DNA from: Enterobacter sp. 10-1
Lineage (GTDB): Bacteria; Pseudomonadota; Gammaproteobacteria; Enterobacterales; Enterobacteriaceae
Length of the DNA: 64,000 nt
Reading direction: 5' to 3'
NCBI GenBank assembly: GCA_002270295.1
Contig: NISF01000008.1
Span: 124,001-188,000 of the forward strand
Positions 7,652-15,596 of the stretch are shown in pieces. The notes under the pieces are model-generated. The model did no database searches and was not told the origin of the DNA. It was given only the letters and a program-made list of their open reading frames with translations. The stretch's first letter is position 1, and every line of letters starts with the position of its first letter. Both the position numbers and the translations under genes were made by a program.

Positions 7652-9562
7652 TTAAAAGCGGCTGACGCACTCCATTGCCACGGTTTTAAATTCGTCAAAG
7701 CTGCCGGTGGCGGCAAGGCGGGTCATCGCGCGTTCGCGCAGGAAAGTCACGAAAATATCGTAGATCGCCATCGCCTCTTCATACTCGCTTTTGCTGATGG
7801 CCAGCAGGAAGATGATGTGGGCGGTCTCATCGCCCCAGACTATGCCGTTCGGGGCAATCACGGTGTAGACCACCGTTTTTTTCGCCAGCAGACCAAGGGC
7901 GTGCGGCAGCGCAATGCCGTCGCCGAGCATGGTGCTGACGATAGCCTCACGCTCGACAACGGAGTCATAGAACCCGGCGTCGACAAAACCCTCCTCCTGC
8001 AGCTGCCGGCACAGTTCGGCAAACAGCGTCTGGCGATCGACGGGGGTATCAATCACCCGGAAATGGGCCTCATCGAAATACTTATCCAGCATCCACGGAC
8101 GGGTTCTGTCCACCAGCACCAGCTTGCCGATTTGATCCAGCTGATAATCCGTCGGGAACGGCGCAATGGTCACCACCGGCTTATCCTTTTCACCGATGCG
8201 CACGGTGGAAATAACAAAATCCTCGGCAACGGCCTCAAGCTGCTCGTACTCGCGCTGCGAAAGGGTGGCGGCAATTTCCAGCTGCGGATATTTACGCTGC
8301 AGGGTCGCTTCGATCATCCGCACCATCGCGTTGCTGGTATCGCACACCAGCAGCACGCGCGGCTGGCGCTGGTAGCCAATATTGTAATGACGCTCAAGGC
8401 CGACGCCGATGTGCAGCACCAGGAAACCGATCTCGTTTTCACTGATCGCATAGGGGGTGTATTTCCCCCAGCTGGAGACGGCCGCCAGGGTCATATCCCA
8501 TGCCATCGGGTAGTGCTGCTTGATGTTATCCAGCAGCGGATTGGGGATCATGATCTGATAGCGCACCCGGGTGATCATGGTCTTAATATGGGTCAGCAGA
8601 TCGGCGTGCAGCTGGGCGTCATCGAGCAGGTTGTAGTTATACTGGGTATTGATATAGCGCAGGATGTAGTTCACCAGCGCTTCGTCGTCATCGGCGCTGA
8701 TGGTGCCCGGATCAACGTCCTGCACCTGGCGGGCGGCAAGGTGCACGCACAGCCACTCCTCTTCCGCCGCGGAGAGCGCCTTCCCCGCCAGCTGCTGCAG
8801 CATCCCGACCAGCTCCCGGGCGGCATCGCGCACGTTCTGGGCCACATCTTCAGCGCTAAATTCTGCCAGCGGGTAGCCCTCGCTGGCGCGGCGCACCACC
8901 ACCGTGCTGTAGAGGCGGATAAAGCGCTCGCCTTCATCCGTCAGACGGACGTGGTGGCGGGTAAGGATCTCCTGCAGCTCGCGCGCCAGCCGTTCCGACA
9001 CCTCCGCGCTCAGCCCGCCTTTATCGACCGGCAGAGGCAATCCCCCCTGCTGCGACTGCTCCCACAGGAGATCGGTCAGGCAGGCGCGAATCGACACTTC
9101 GCTGCCGAACAGCTTCATGCCGTGACGCGGGCGAGTCTCCAGGGTCAGCTGGTAACGCTGGAAACGTTCGCGCACGTCCACCATATCGCTCTGCAACGTG
9201 GCGCGGCTGACGAACCACTCGTCCGCAAGGTCTTCGAGCTTTAGCGAGAAGGCGGAGGTCAAAAAGCGCACCAGCAGAAAGTTAATGCGATCCTGCGCGG
9301 TACGCGGAATATGCTGCGCTTTCGGCGCCGTCTCCTCCAGCGTCCGGTACAGCGTCGGATCGTCGACTTTGAGCTGATAGCCGCTGCCGCGGATAAGCAG
9401 AAACTGCGCCCCGTAGGGCAACAGCAGCGCGTTAAGCGCCGTAATATCGGCGCGTACGGTACGGGTAGAAACTGACAGCCGCTGCGCCAGTTCATCCTGC
9501 GGCAGCGTTTCGTTTTGCAGCAGGCTAAACAGCTGTGCTAAACGTTGGTTGGGAAATCGCAT
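7652..9562 (-). CDS. BglG/MtlR-type PRD transcriptional regulator
   Basis: A 636-residue multidomain regulator: N-terminal winged helix-turn-helix (about 1-60, with SVSTRTVRADITALN), a second HTH/Mga-like segment (about 90-150), two PTS regulation domains (about 190-400, with conserved histidines such as HIKTMITRVRY and VLHIGVG), an EIIB-like domain (about 405-490, VLLVCDTSNAM with one Cys) and an EIIA(Fru/Mtl) domain ending the protein (GIALPHA carries the phospho-histidine). Such proteins are DNA-binding activators controlled by PTS phosphorylation. The ATG at 9562 with AAGGA upstream is chosen over a TTG at 9589. It is the last gene of the operon, 23 bases after the lactonase gene. It most likely controls that operon, but its target site is not known. 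Confidence 0.82.
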   Translation of the reverse strand: MRFPNQRLAQLFSLLQNETLPQDELAQRLSVSTRTVRADITALNALLLPYGAQFLLIRGSGYQLKVDDPTLYRTLEETAPKAQHIPRTAQDRINFLLVRFLTSAFSLKLEDLADEWFVSRATLQSDMVDVRERFQRYQLTLETRPRHGMKLFGSEVSIRACLTDLLWEQSQQGGLPLPVDKGGLSAEVSERLARELQEILTRHHVRLTDEGERFIRLYSTVVVRRASEGYPLAEFSAEDVAQNVRDAARELVGMLQQLAGKALSAAEEEWLCVHLAARQVQDVDPGTISADDDEALVNYILRYINTQYNYNLLDDAQLHADLLTHIKTMITRVRYQIMIPNPLLDNIKQHYPMAWDMTLAAVSSWGKYTPYAISENEIGFLVLHIGVGLERHYNIGYQRQPRVLLVCDTSNAMVRMIEATLQRKYPQLEIAATLSQREYEQLEAVAEDFVISTVRIGEKDKPVVTIAPFPTDYQLDQIGKLVLVDRTRPWMLDKYFDEAHFRVIDTPVDRQTLFAELCRQLQEEGFVDAGFYDSVVEREAIVSTMLGDGIALPHALGLLAKKTVVYTVIAPNGIVWGDETAHIIFLLAISKSEYEEAMAIYDIFVTFLRERAMTRLAATGSFDEFKTVAMECVSRF

Positions 9563-9585
9563 GTCAGTTCCTTCATCTTTACGGC

Positions 9586-10737
9586 TCAAGGTTGAGCGGA
9601 TATCACCATCTGTGACGGGCTGCCTACCGGAGTATAGTCCGGGGCAAACGTCAGCCTGCCGCTCTGAGGCGCCACGCTGAAACGGGTAATATTATCGCTA
9701 CGCTGGTTCATGACGTACAGCCACTGCCCCTGATTATCCAGCGTGAGCGTTCGTGGGTAGTCCCCGCGCGTCCAGACATCTTCCTGATGGCTCAGGCTAC
9801 CGTCCGCCATCACGCTAAAGTGCGCGATGCTGTTATGCAGGCGGTTCGCCACGTACAGCTGCCTGCCGTCGGCGCTCAGCGCCAGGCCGGCGGCAAAGCT
9901 GGTGCCTTTATACCCCTTCGGCAGCGCGGAAATCGTTTTGCCCTCGCGCAGCAGGCCGCTGGCCTTATCAAGATGATAGAAGGTTAGCGTCGAGGACTCT
10001 TCGTTAATCAGCCACAGCCCGTCGCCCTTCGGCGTGAAGACAAAGTGACGCGGCCCGGCACCCGGCGAAGATGCGGAGATAAACGGCGGATCGTTTGGCG
10101 TCAGCTTGCCGCTGGCGCTGTCCATCCGGTACTGATAGATCCGATCCAGCCCCAGATCGGTGGAGTAAACGTATTTCCCGCTGGGATCGGCCGAGATCAT
10201 ATGGGCGTGGGGGCCGTTATGGTCGCTAATGGCGAAGCTGCCCTCAACGGCCGCCGCCGGGCGCGCCGCGCCGGCCGGTCCCTGATCCTGATGAACGTCC
10301 ACCGCCTCGCCCAGGCGACCGTCTTCCTGCACCGGCAGCACGGCAGTCGTGCCGCTAACGTAGTTTGCCACCAGCAGATGGCGACCGTCCGGCGTCAGGG
10401 AGAGATAAACCGGCCCGGCCCCGCCGGAAGAGACCTGGTTTAGCTCGCTCAGCTCGCCGTTAGCCCCCACGCGCCACGCCTGCACCGCGCCCTTTTCCAC
10501 TTCGCTGGCGGCGTACAGGGTTTTGCCATCGCGCGAAACGGTGAGCTGCGCGACGTTGGGCAGGGAGCTGACCAGCGTTCTGTTGCTCAACGCGCCGGTT
10601 TTCGCCTCGACGGTAAAGCGATACAGTCCTTCACCGTTGGGGTTGTAGGTGCCGACCCAGGCGTACTGCGCCTGGGCGCAGGTGCTGGCGGCGAGCAGGG
10701 AAAGTGAAGCAACAAGCAGGTGACGAGCGGCAGGCAT
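9586..10737 (-). CDS. Secreted lactonase-family beta-propeller protein (YbhE/Pgl-like)
   Basis: A 383-residue protein of the YbhE/6-phosphogluconolactonase beta-propeller family (GTYNPNGEGLYRF, DGRHLLVANY and DPSGKYVYSTDLGLDRI are typical blade motifs). Unlike cytoplasmic Pgl, it begins with a clear signal peptide (about 23 residues, positive start, LLVASLSLLAAS core, ending AQA), so it should act in the periplasm. A GGAG site precedes the ATG. It lies in the same direction after the aldolase gene, with an 86-base gap holding a strong hairpin, and just before the regulator. In this context it probably opens a sugar lactone before uptake. The true substrate is unknown, and it could also be a non-catalytic binding propeller. 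Confidence 0.75.
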   Translation of the reverse strand: MPAARHLLVASLSLLAASTCAQAQYAWVGTYNPNGEGLYRFTVEAKTGALSNRTLVSSLPNVAQLTVSRDGKTLYAASEVEKGAVQAWRVGANGELSELNQVSSGGAGPVYLSLTPDGRHLLVANYVSGTTAVLPVQEDGRLGEAVDVHQDQGPAGAARPAAAVEGSFAISDHNGPHAHMISADPSGKYVYSTDLGLDRIYQYRMDSASGKLTPNDPPFISASSPGAGPRHFVFTPKGDGLWLINEESSTLTFYHLDKASGLLREGKTISALPKGYKGTSFAAGLALSADGRQLYVANRLHNSIAHFSVMADGSLSHQEDVWTRGDYPRTLTLDNQGQWLYVMNQRSDNITRFSVAPQSGRLTFAPDYTPVGSPSQMVISAQP

Positions 10738-10773
10738 AGTGACTCCTTGATGGTTCGGTAGGGTAAGGTGGCT

Positions 10774-10810
10774 GTCCCCCGCCCCGCCCTTGCGGCGGGG
10801 TTCGGGGGAC
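10774..10810. other. Strong intercistronic hairpin before the lactonase gene
   Basis: GTCCCCCG and CGGGGGAC (outer arms) and CCCCGCC and GGCGGGG (inner arms) pair with only a two-base bulge. There is no T-run in the direction of transcription, so an mRNA-stabilising or expression-lowering role between the aldolase and lactonase genes is more likely than full termination. Confidence 0.55.
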
Positions 10811-10823
10811 GGCAGGGCAATGA

Positions 10824-11564
10824 CTATTTAACCAGCGCCCTGGTCATCTCCAGCAGCTGACGCACGTCCGCCGGACGAGTGTTGCCGCTCTCTTTATCGA
10901 TAATAGAGCTGTAGATGTGAGGGATGATTTTGCTGACGCCGGCGTCCAGCGCGATCTGCAGGATCTCGCCGTAGTTTTGCAGATCGATCCCACCGGTCGG
11001 CTCCAGCCAGAAATCGTGGCGGGCGCAGGCCTGAGCGACGGCGAGGTACTCATCGCGATGCTTCAGGCCGCCCATCGGGAAGTATTTTATCGAGCTGCCG
11101 CCCATGTCTTTTAGCAACGCAATGGCGGTTTCCAGCGGCACGATCCCGTCCGCCGCGCCGCTGCTCAGCGGGCCGGTGGAGATCTTCACCATCCCCGGCG
11201 TGCCGGTCGGCGACACCAGGCCGTTGACGACGGTTTCGCTCTGCCCCAGCAGCGCGCGGCTGGTGCCGACGCCGGTAAAGACCTGGTTGACGTGCTGCGG
11301 CTGCACCTGGCGGGAGATCTCGCTGACCATCGCCGACTGGTTTGGATCCCCCGCGCCGAGGCCCACCGACAGCGCGTTATCGATAAGCCGGGCGTATTCA
11401 CGCATATCGGCCACCGCGCTCGCCACGTCCGGATAGTTTTTAGAGAGCACGCCGACCAGAACATGACCTTCCGCCGCTTCGTAGATGTCGCGGGCGTTGT
11501 CTTTGCTGCCCGCCAGGACGTTCAGGCACACGCGATCGCGGTAAAAATTCGGGGTCAGTTTCAT
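10824..11564 (-). CDS. KDGP-type aldolase (DgaF / EF_0839 family)
   Basis: A 246-residue TIM-barrel class I aldolase of the family described for EF_0839/AHA_3917 and for DgaF. The Schiff-base lysine is likely Lys160 in SSIKYFPMGG, equivalent to the KFFP motif of KDPG aldolase. It would split a 2-keto-3-deoxy-6-phospho sugar acid to pyruvate and glyceraldehyde 3-phosphate. The ATG overlaps the stop of the upstream PLP-enzyme gene by four bases (ATGA), a sign of translational coupling. DgaF in Salmonella acts in glucosaminate breakdown. The family match is good, while the exact substrate here is inferred. Confidence 0.85.
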   Translation of the reverse strand: MKLTPNFYRDRVCLNVLAGSKDNARDIYEAAEGHVLVGVLSKNYPDVASAVADMREYARLIDNALSVGLGAGDPNQSAMVSEISRQVQPQHVNQVFTGVGTSRALLGQSETVVNGLVSPTGTPGMVKISTGPLSSGAADGIVPLETAIALLKDMGGSSIKYFPMGGLKHRDEYLAVAQACARHDFWLEPTGGIDLQNYGEILQIALDAGVSKIIPHIYSSIIDKESGNTRPADVRQLLEMTRALVK

Positions 11565-12679
11565 GCTTTCTTCTCCATGTTCAGAACTTCGCCGATGCGG
11601 CGGGAGACGATCTCCAGCTGCTGTGCGGTAACGCTGCGCACGTCGGCCTCAATAATGCCTTCGTTGGCCTTATAGCCGCGGAAGTAGATGGCGTATTCGC
11701 CCTGCTTCAGCGCCTCAACCAGCTCGCCGGTGGCGATGCCGGTCACGGCTTCAGTAAATTTAATTTCCGCGCGCGCGATATCGCGACCGGCGCTATCCCA
11801 TACCACCCGGGCGCTCACCCCGGAGAGGGCGTTGAGCTGGTCAATGAACGGCGTCATCTTCGCCACCATCTCATCGCCGCTCTCCTTGCGGGCGGTCAGA
11901 TAGTGTTCAATCGCGCAGGTCAGGCCAAGAATCCCCTCTTTACCGACCTTCATCGCCCGGCCAATGCCGGCAGACTGGCGTTTAACCCACTCCACGTACT
12001 GCGTTTTACCGACCACCAGGCCGCTGGTTGGGCCCTCAATCGCTTTGGCGCCGCTGTAAATTACCAGGTCGGCGCCGGCGCTGTAGTAACACTGCAGATC
12101 TTCTTCCGCCGCCGCATCAACGATCAGCGGCAGGTTGTGCTTACGCGCCACTACGACCGCCTGCTCAACGCTGAGCATGCTTTTCTGCACGCAGTGGTGA
12201 GATTTGATGTAGAGGATCGCCGCGGTGCGCGGAGTGATCGCCGCTGCCAGCTGATCGGCGGAACATTCGTTGGCGTAGCCGGCTTCCACCAGCCTGCCGC
12301 CGCCCAGCGCGACCATCGTTCCCACCGGCGCGCCGAAGTTAACGTTATGGCCTTTCGGCAGGACGATTTCGTTGTTTTCGATCGGGGTGACGTGGAGGTT
12401 TTCCAGCAGCCAGCTGCTGTCTTTCACCAGCACCGCCGCCACCGACTGGGCGATCCCCGCGGAGGCGCAGGAGACAACCGTCGCCCCTTCCACCTCCAGC
12501 AGGTTCGCGATGTACTCACCGGTCTTATTGACCAGGTCTTTCATTTCGAAGTAGTGATTCATGCCGCTCATTACGGCTTCAACCACCTCAGGACGCGGCG
12601 TGGATACGCCCAGCGCCGTCATGCGGCCTGATGTATTAATAACTTGTTTTAAATTGTATTTTTCAAAAATCGAAGGCAT
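11561..12679 (-). CDS. DgaE-like PLP-dependent ammonia lyase (SelA-related fold)
   Basis: A 372-residue fold-type I PLP enzyme related to SelA and to DgaE, the D-glucosaminate-6-phosphate ammonia-lyase of Salmonella. The PLP lysine is likely Lys212 in YSGAKAIEGP and the pyridine-contacting aspartate is Asp188 in IVDAAAEE. It would eliminate ammonia from a 2-amino-aldonate phosphate to give the 2-keto-3-deoxy compound used by the next enzyme. Its 5' end overlaps the amidohydrolase gene by 17 bases and its 3' end overlaps the aldolase gene by 4. A racemase/epimerase role cannot be excluded. Confidence 0.82.
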   Translation of the reverse strand: MPSIFEKYNLKQVINTSGRMTALGVSTPRPEVVEAVMSGMNHYFEMKDLVNKTGEYIANLLEVEGATVVSCASAGIAQSVAAVLVKDSSWLLENLHVTPIENNEIVLPKGHNVNFGAPVGTMVALGGGRLVEAGYANECSADQLAAAITPRTAAILYIKSHHCVQKSMLSVEQAVVVARKHNLPLIVDAAAEEDLQCYYSAGADLVIYSGAKAIEGPTSGLVVGKTQYVEWVKRQSAGIGRAMKVGKEGILGLTCAIEHYLTARKESGDEMVAKMTPFIDQLNALSGVSARVVWDSAGRDIARAEIKFTEAVTGIATGELVEALKQGEYAIYFRGYKANEGIIEADVRSVTAQQLEIVSRRIGEVLNMEKKA

Positions 12680-13796
12680 TTTCCGCGCTCCCTTGTTCGG
12701 TCAGATAGCCCTTGCCCGCGCGAATCGCAGCAAGCGGCACCAGAATATTGTCAGCCTGCAGGCTCTCTTTTTCGGCGTCGACCAGTAGCGTCGGCGCATG
12801 CTGCAGGGTAAAGAGGGTTAAATCAGCGTCGTAGCCCACGGCCAGACGCCCTTTTTGCGTCAGGCGCAGCCCGTCAGCGGCGCTGGCGGTAACGCACTCC
12901 ACCACCTGCGGTAGCGACATGCCGATGGCGAGAAACTTCGACATCACCAGCGCCAGCGAACGTACCGGGCCGTCAATACGGTTGCGGCAGTAGATGTCGG
13001 AGCTAATGGTCTGCGGCAGAATGCCCATCGCTATCGCCCGGCGCGCCACCTCAAAGCTGAAGCTGGCGGTACCGTGGCCGACGTCAAGGCGCACGCCGCG
13101 CTTCAGGGCGCGGGTCACGGAGGCGCGCAGCTCGCCGGAAGCGGTCAGAATGCGGTTCGGCTTGCCGTTATAGCAGTGGGTGATGATGTCTCCCGCGCCC
13201 AGCAGGTCGGCAATTTCGTCGAGGTTCGGCGGATTATTGCCGATGTGCACCATCAGCGGCAGGTCGCCATTTTCGCGCTGCATCGCCTTCGCCCGTTCCA
13301 GGGGGGTAATTCCGTTGTCGCCGACCACGCTGCTGCTCATTCGCGCCTTCAGGCCGACGATAAAATCAGGGTGGCGCTTCACCGCCTGGGTCACCGCTTC
13401 GGCATCGACGTTGGCCATATTGGCCAGCTCGTTCTGGGCAATCAGCCCGACGCGGGAGATGTTGAGCAGCGCCAGGACCTCGGTGGCCGCGCTGCGGGTC
13501 AGCTGATAAAAATCGTCGATATCGTCCGCCCCGGTGCTGCCCGCATCAATCACCGTGGTGACGCCGGTGGCGATGCCCACGCTGTCCGGCTGGTCGTGAT
13601 AAATCGGCGAGTTCGGGTAGCAGTGAACGTGGGAATCAATCCAGCCGGCGCTGGCGTAATAGCTGCCGTCCAGCTCAATGGTTTTGCGCGCAGGCGCGCT
13701 AATCTCGCCCAGCGCCGCAATTTTCCCGTCCTGAATGGCGATATCGATCAGGGTATCGTCGACGAGGTGCGCACGGCGCAGGAGTAAATCAAACAT
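12663..13796 (-). CDS. Amidohydrolase/deacetylase-family metalloenzyme (EF_0837 family)
   Basis: A 377-residue amidohydrolase-superfamily enzyme. All metal-site residues of the binuclear type are visible: His56 and His58 (DSHVH), a carboxylatable Lys150 (GLKARMS), His184 (MVHIGN), His207 (ITHCYNG) and Asp267 (SSDIY). AGGAGAG precedes the ATG. It matches the EF_0837/AHA_3915 family, always reported in this gene cassette. Followed by an ammonia-lyase and an aldolase, it most likely removes an N-acyl group from an amino sugar acid. A lactonase or dihydroorotase-like reaction remains possible. Confidence 0.82.
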   Translation of the reverse strand: MFDLLLRRAHLVDDTLIDIAIQDGKIAALGEISAPARKTIELDGSYYASAGWIDSHVHCYPNSPIYHDQPDSVGIATGVTTVIDAGSTGADDIDDFYQLTRSAATEVLALLNISRVGLIAQNELANMANVDAEAVTQAVKRHPDFIVGLKARMSSSVVGDNGITPLERAKAMQRENGDLPLMVHIGNNPPNLDEIADLLGAGDIITHCYNGKPNRILTASGELRASVTRALKRGVRLDVGHGTASFSFEVARRAIAMGILPQTISSDIYCRNRIDGPVRSLALVMSKFLAIGMSLPQVVECVTASAADGLRLTQKGRLAVGYDADLTLFTLQHAPTLLVDAEKESLQADNILVPLAAIRAGKGYLTEQGSAENAFDF

Positions 13797-13813
13797 GGGT
13801 CTCTCCTGTTAAA

Positions 13814-13833
13814 GCGGGCGCTCACGCGCCCGC
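13814..13833. other. Intercistronic hairpin between DUF4310 and amidohydrolase genes
   Basis: GCGGGCG (13814-13820) pairs with CGCCCGC (13827-13833) around a six-base loop in the 42-base gap. It separates the membrane/small-protein genes from the enzyme genes and may set their relative expression. Confidence 0.4.
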
Positions 13834-13838
13834 AGGAC

Positions 13839-14483
13839 TTAACCAATAGCAATCGGGAAAAGGGAACCGAGGATCATCGCGCCAAGGATGGCGCCGCCGG
13901 TGATCGGCTTCTGCCAGATGTAAAACAGCAGGGCGCCAACCAGAGAACCGATACCGATAGGAATCGATGCGGTCATCGCGCTGAGGATAATCAGCGGCCC
14001 GAGGAAGCGGCCCGAGGCGTTACCTGCTCCCATCATGACGTCGGCACCGTAGGTGGAGTCGCTCTGATTGATGGTGAACTTACGCGCCAGAATAATGATG
14101 TAGCCAACGGCCAGGCCCAGCGCCAGGCCGGTAGCCAGCGAGGCGGCAAAGTTGGCCACCGGGAAGACGAAGCCCGCCCCCAGCAGCAGCGCCGGCACGC
14201 CGAGGCCGATACCGGTTTGAATCGCGCCGCCGATATCGAGGATCCCCACCAGCGAGCCTTCAATGATGCGCGCAAACAGGAAGCTGGCGCCAAACGCCGC
14301 GACCGCCCCGTAGGCGCCGGTATCAATGCCCGCTTTCAGCATGGCCACGAAGGCCACTTCGTTAAACGCGCCGATGCCGTAGAGGTAGTACATGTGTGTC
14401 CCGGCGAAGACGCCGGAGGAGAGCAGGCCAACAAAGATCGGGAACGACCAGTCGGCATACCAAAAACCTTTATTCTGTTCCAT
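13839..14483 (-). CDS. DUF4310-family polytopic membrane protein (EF_0833 type)
   Basis: A 214-residue integral membrane protein with about six hydrophobic segments and many Gly/Ala-rich helices. It matches the family named after EF_0833/AHA_3914 (DUF4310) by sequence style, length and place in the cassette. Its function is not established. With the DUF4311 protein encoded 13 bases upstream it is the obvious candidate for the substrate channel of the cassette. AGGAG stands seven bases before the ATG. It is not a recognisable EIIC or EIID. Confidence 0.75.
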   Translation of the reverse strand: MEQNKGFWYADWSFPIFVGLLSSGVFAGTHMYYLYGIGAFNEVAFVAMLKAGIDTGAYGAVAAFGASFLFARIIEGSLVGILDIGGAIQTGIGLGVPALLLGAGFVFPVANFAASLATGLALGLAVGYIIILARKFTINQSDSTYGADVMMGAGNASGRFLGPLIILSAMTASIPIGIGSLVGALLFYIWQKPITGGAILGAMILGSLFPIAIG

Positions 14484-14496
14484 TTAGAGGCTCCTG

Positions 14497-15273
14497 TTAT
14501 TTGCCGCTGAGCGAGTTGTGAATCAGATCCAGCCAGTTCGGTACGCCCAGGTGGAAGGATTCCAGGGTCTTAATGTCAAAGCCGCGGAAGAAGGCGCTCA
14601 GCACGAACAGTGCGACAATGGCGGACATCATCACTTTAGTGACGCGGTGCCAGCCGCTCTCTTCAACGCCCTTACCGATCAGGATGCCCAGTACCAGACC
14701 CGGAACGGCGTTGCCCATAATCAGCTGCGCCGCGCCGCCGAAAATGGTGGCCCAGAAGCCCGATTTTTTCCCGGCATCGATGGCCGCCAGCCAGAAGATA
14801 ACCGGCATCACCGTGTTAACCAGCAGGTTAGCCGCCGGGACCAGCACCTTAACGGCAGTGACCTGCAGCGCTTCCGGTACGGAAGAGGCGGTCAGGTTAA
14901 GGAAGGAGACCACGAACATGCCGATAACGCCGCAGGCAATCGCCATCTTCTTCGGATCGTGCAGCGTCTCGCCGACGTTGCGGTTTTTCAGCATCAGCGC
15001 GGCGGCGCCCCAGTTAGGGATAATGCGGTGATCGACGTCCTGGGTGAAGGAGCCTGCTGCGACAGAAGAAGCCCAGGCGTTAAAGAAGAAGCCGAGACCA
15101 AAGGAGAAGTGGGACGCCGGATCGCCTTCGCAGGAGTTCAGCTCGCCCAACGTACGAAATGCGCCCATCCCTTGCGTGGTGGGCGCATGAAACATACGTG
15201 CCGCTCCGGCGCCCACGCCGACGCCGACCAGGCCGCCGATAATGAGCGATTTTATTAAAATTATCAGGAACAT
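14497..15273 (-). CDS. DUF4311-family polytopic membrane protein (EF_0832 type)
   Basis: A 258-residue integral membrane protein with an N-terminal glycine-rich helix (GGLVGVGVGAGAARMFHAP) and five or more further hydrophobic segments. It fits the EF_0832/AHA_3913 family (DUF4311). It is always reported beside the DUF4310 protein, so the two probably form one complex. The loop with ELNSCEGDPASHFSFGLG holds polar residues that could line a site. No transporter family can be named from the sequence. Confidence 0.75.
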   Translation of the reverse strand: MFLIILIKSLIIGGLVGVGVGAGAARMFHAPTTQGMGAFRTLGELNSCEGDPASHFSFGLGFFFNAWASSVAAGSFTQDVDHRIIPNWGAAALMLKNRNVGETLHDPKKMAIACGVIGMFVVSFLNLTASSVPEALQVTAVKVLVPAANLLVNTVMPVIFWLAAIDAGKKSGFWATIFGGAAQLIMGNAVPGLVLGILIGKGVEESGWHRVTKVMMSAIVALFVLSAFFRGFDIKTLESFHLGVPNWLDLIHNSLSGK

Positions 15274-15294
15274 AGTTTAACCCTATGGTGAAGA

Positions 15295-15594
15295 TCAGGT
15301 TTGCGTGACGAAATCCACTTTATCGAGATTAATGGCGGTCACGTTGACGGTGACGTTCAGCTCCACGCTGTAGGTCCGTCGTTCACGGCGCAAAAAGAAG
15401 AATAAAAACGCTTCTTTGCGCACCGCTTCACGCGCATGAACAACCTCCACATCCTGTGGCTCAATACGCAGTAAAATGTGCGGCGACGTTTTCATCACCG
15501 CTGCCTGTACGTGGTTCAGGGCATCGGCGAACGCCCGCGTCTTGCTCTCGCCTTTGCCCGTAACGCTCACCGTGGTGGTGAATTGCTCTTTCAT
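15295..15594 (-). CDS. DUF4312-family small protein (EF_0831 type)
   Basis: A 99-residue soluble-looking protein with an alpha/beta pattern. It begins with a TTTVSVTGKGESKTRAFADA strand-turn-helix and ends in a valine-rich strand region (YSVELNVTVNV). It corresponds to the EF_0831/AHA_3912 family (DUF4312). The ATG follows the SFCGS gene stop by two bases, with no good separate ribosome site, so translation is probably coupled. Function is unknown. It may be a soluble subunit of the membrane system, and no catalytic motif is evident. Confidence 0.72.
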   Translation of the reverse strand: MKEQFTTTVSVTGKGESKTRAFADALNHVQAAVMKTSPHILLRIEPQDVEVVHAREAVRKEAFLFFFLRRERRTYSVELNVTVNVTAINLDKVDFVTQT

Positions 15595-15596
15595 AC

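Noticed and set aside
7817-9244. A 475-codon plus-strand frame opposite the PRD regulator
   Set aside because: Low-complexity His/Gln/Arg-rich translation typical of antisense shadows. The minus-strand regulator has clear domains.
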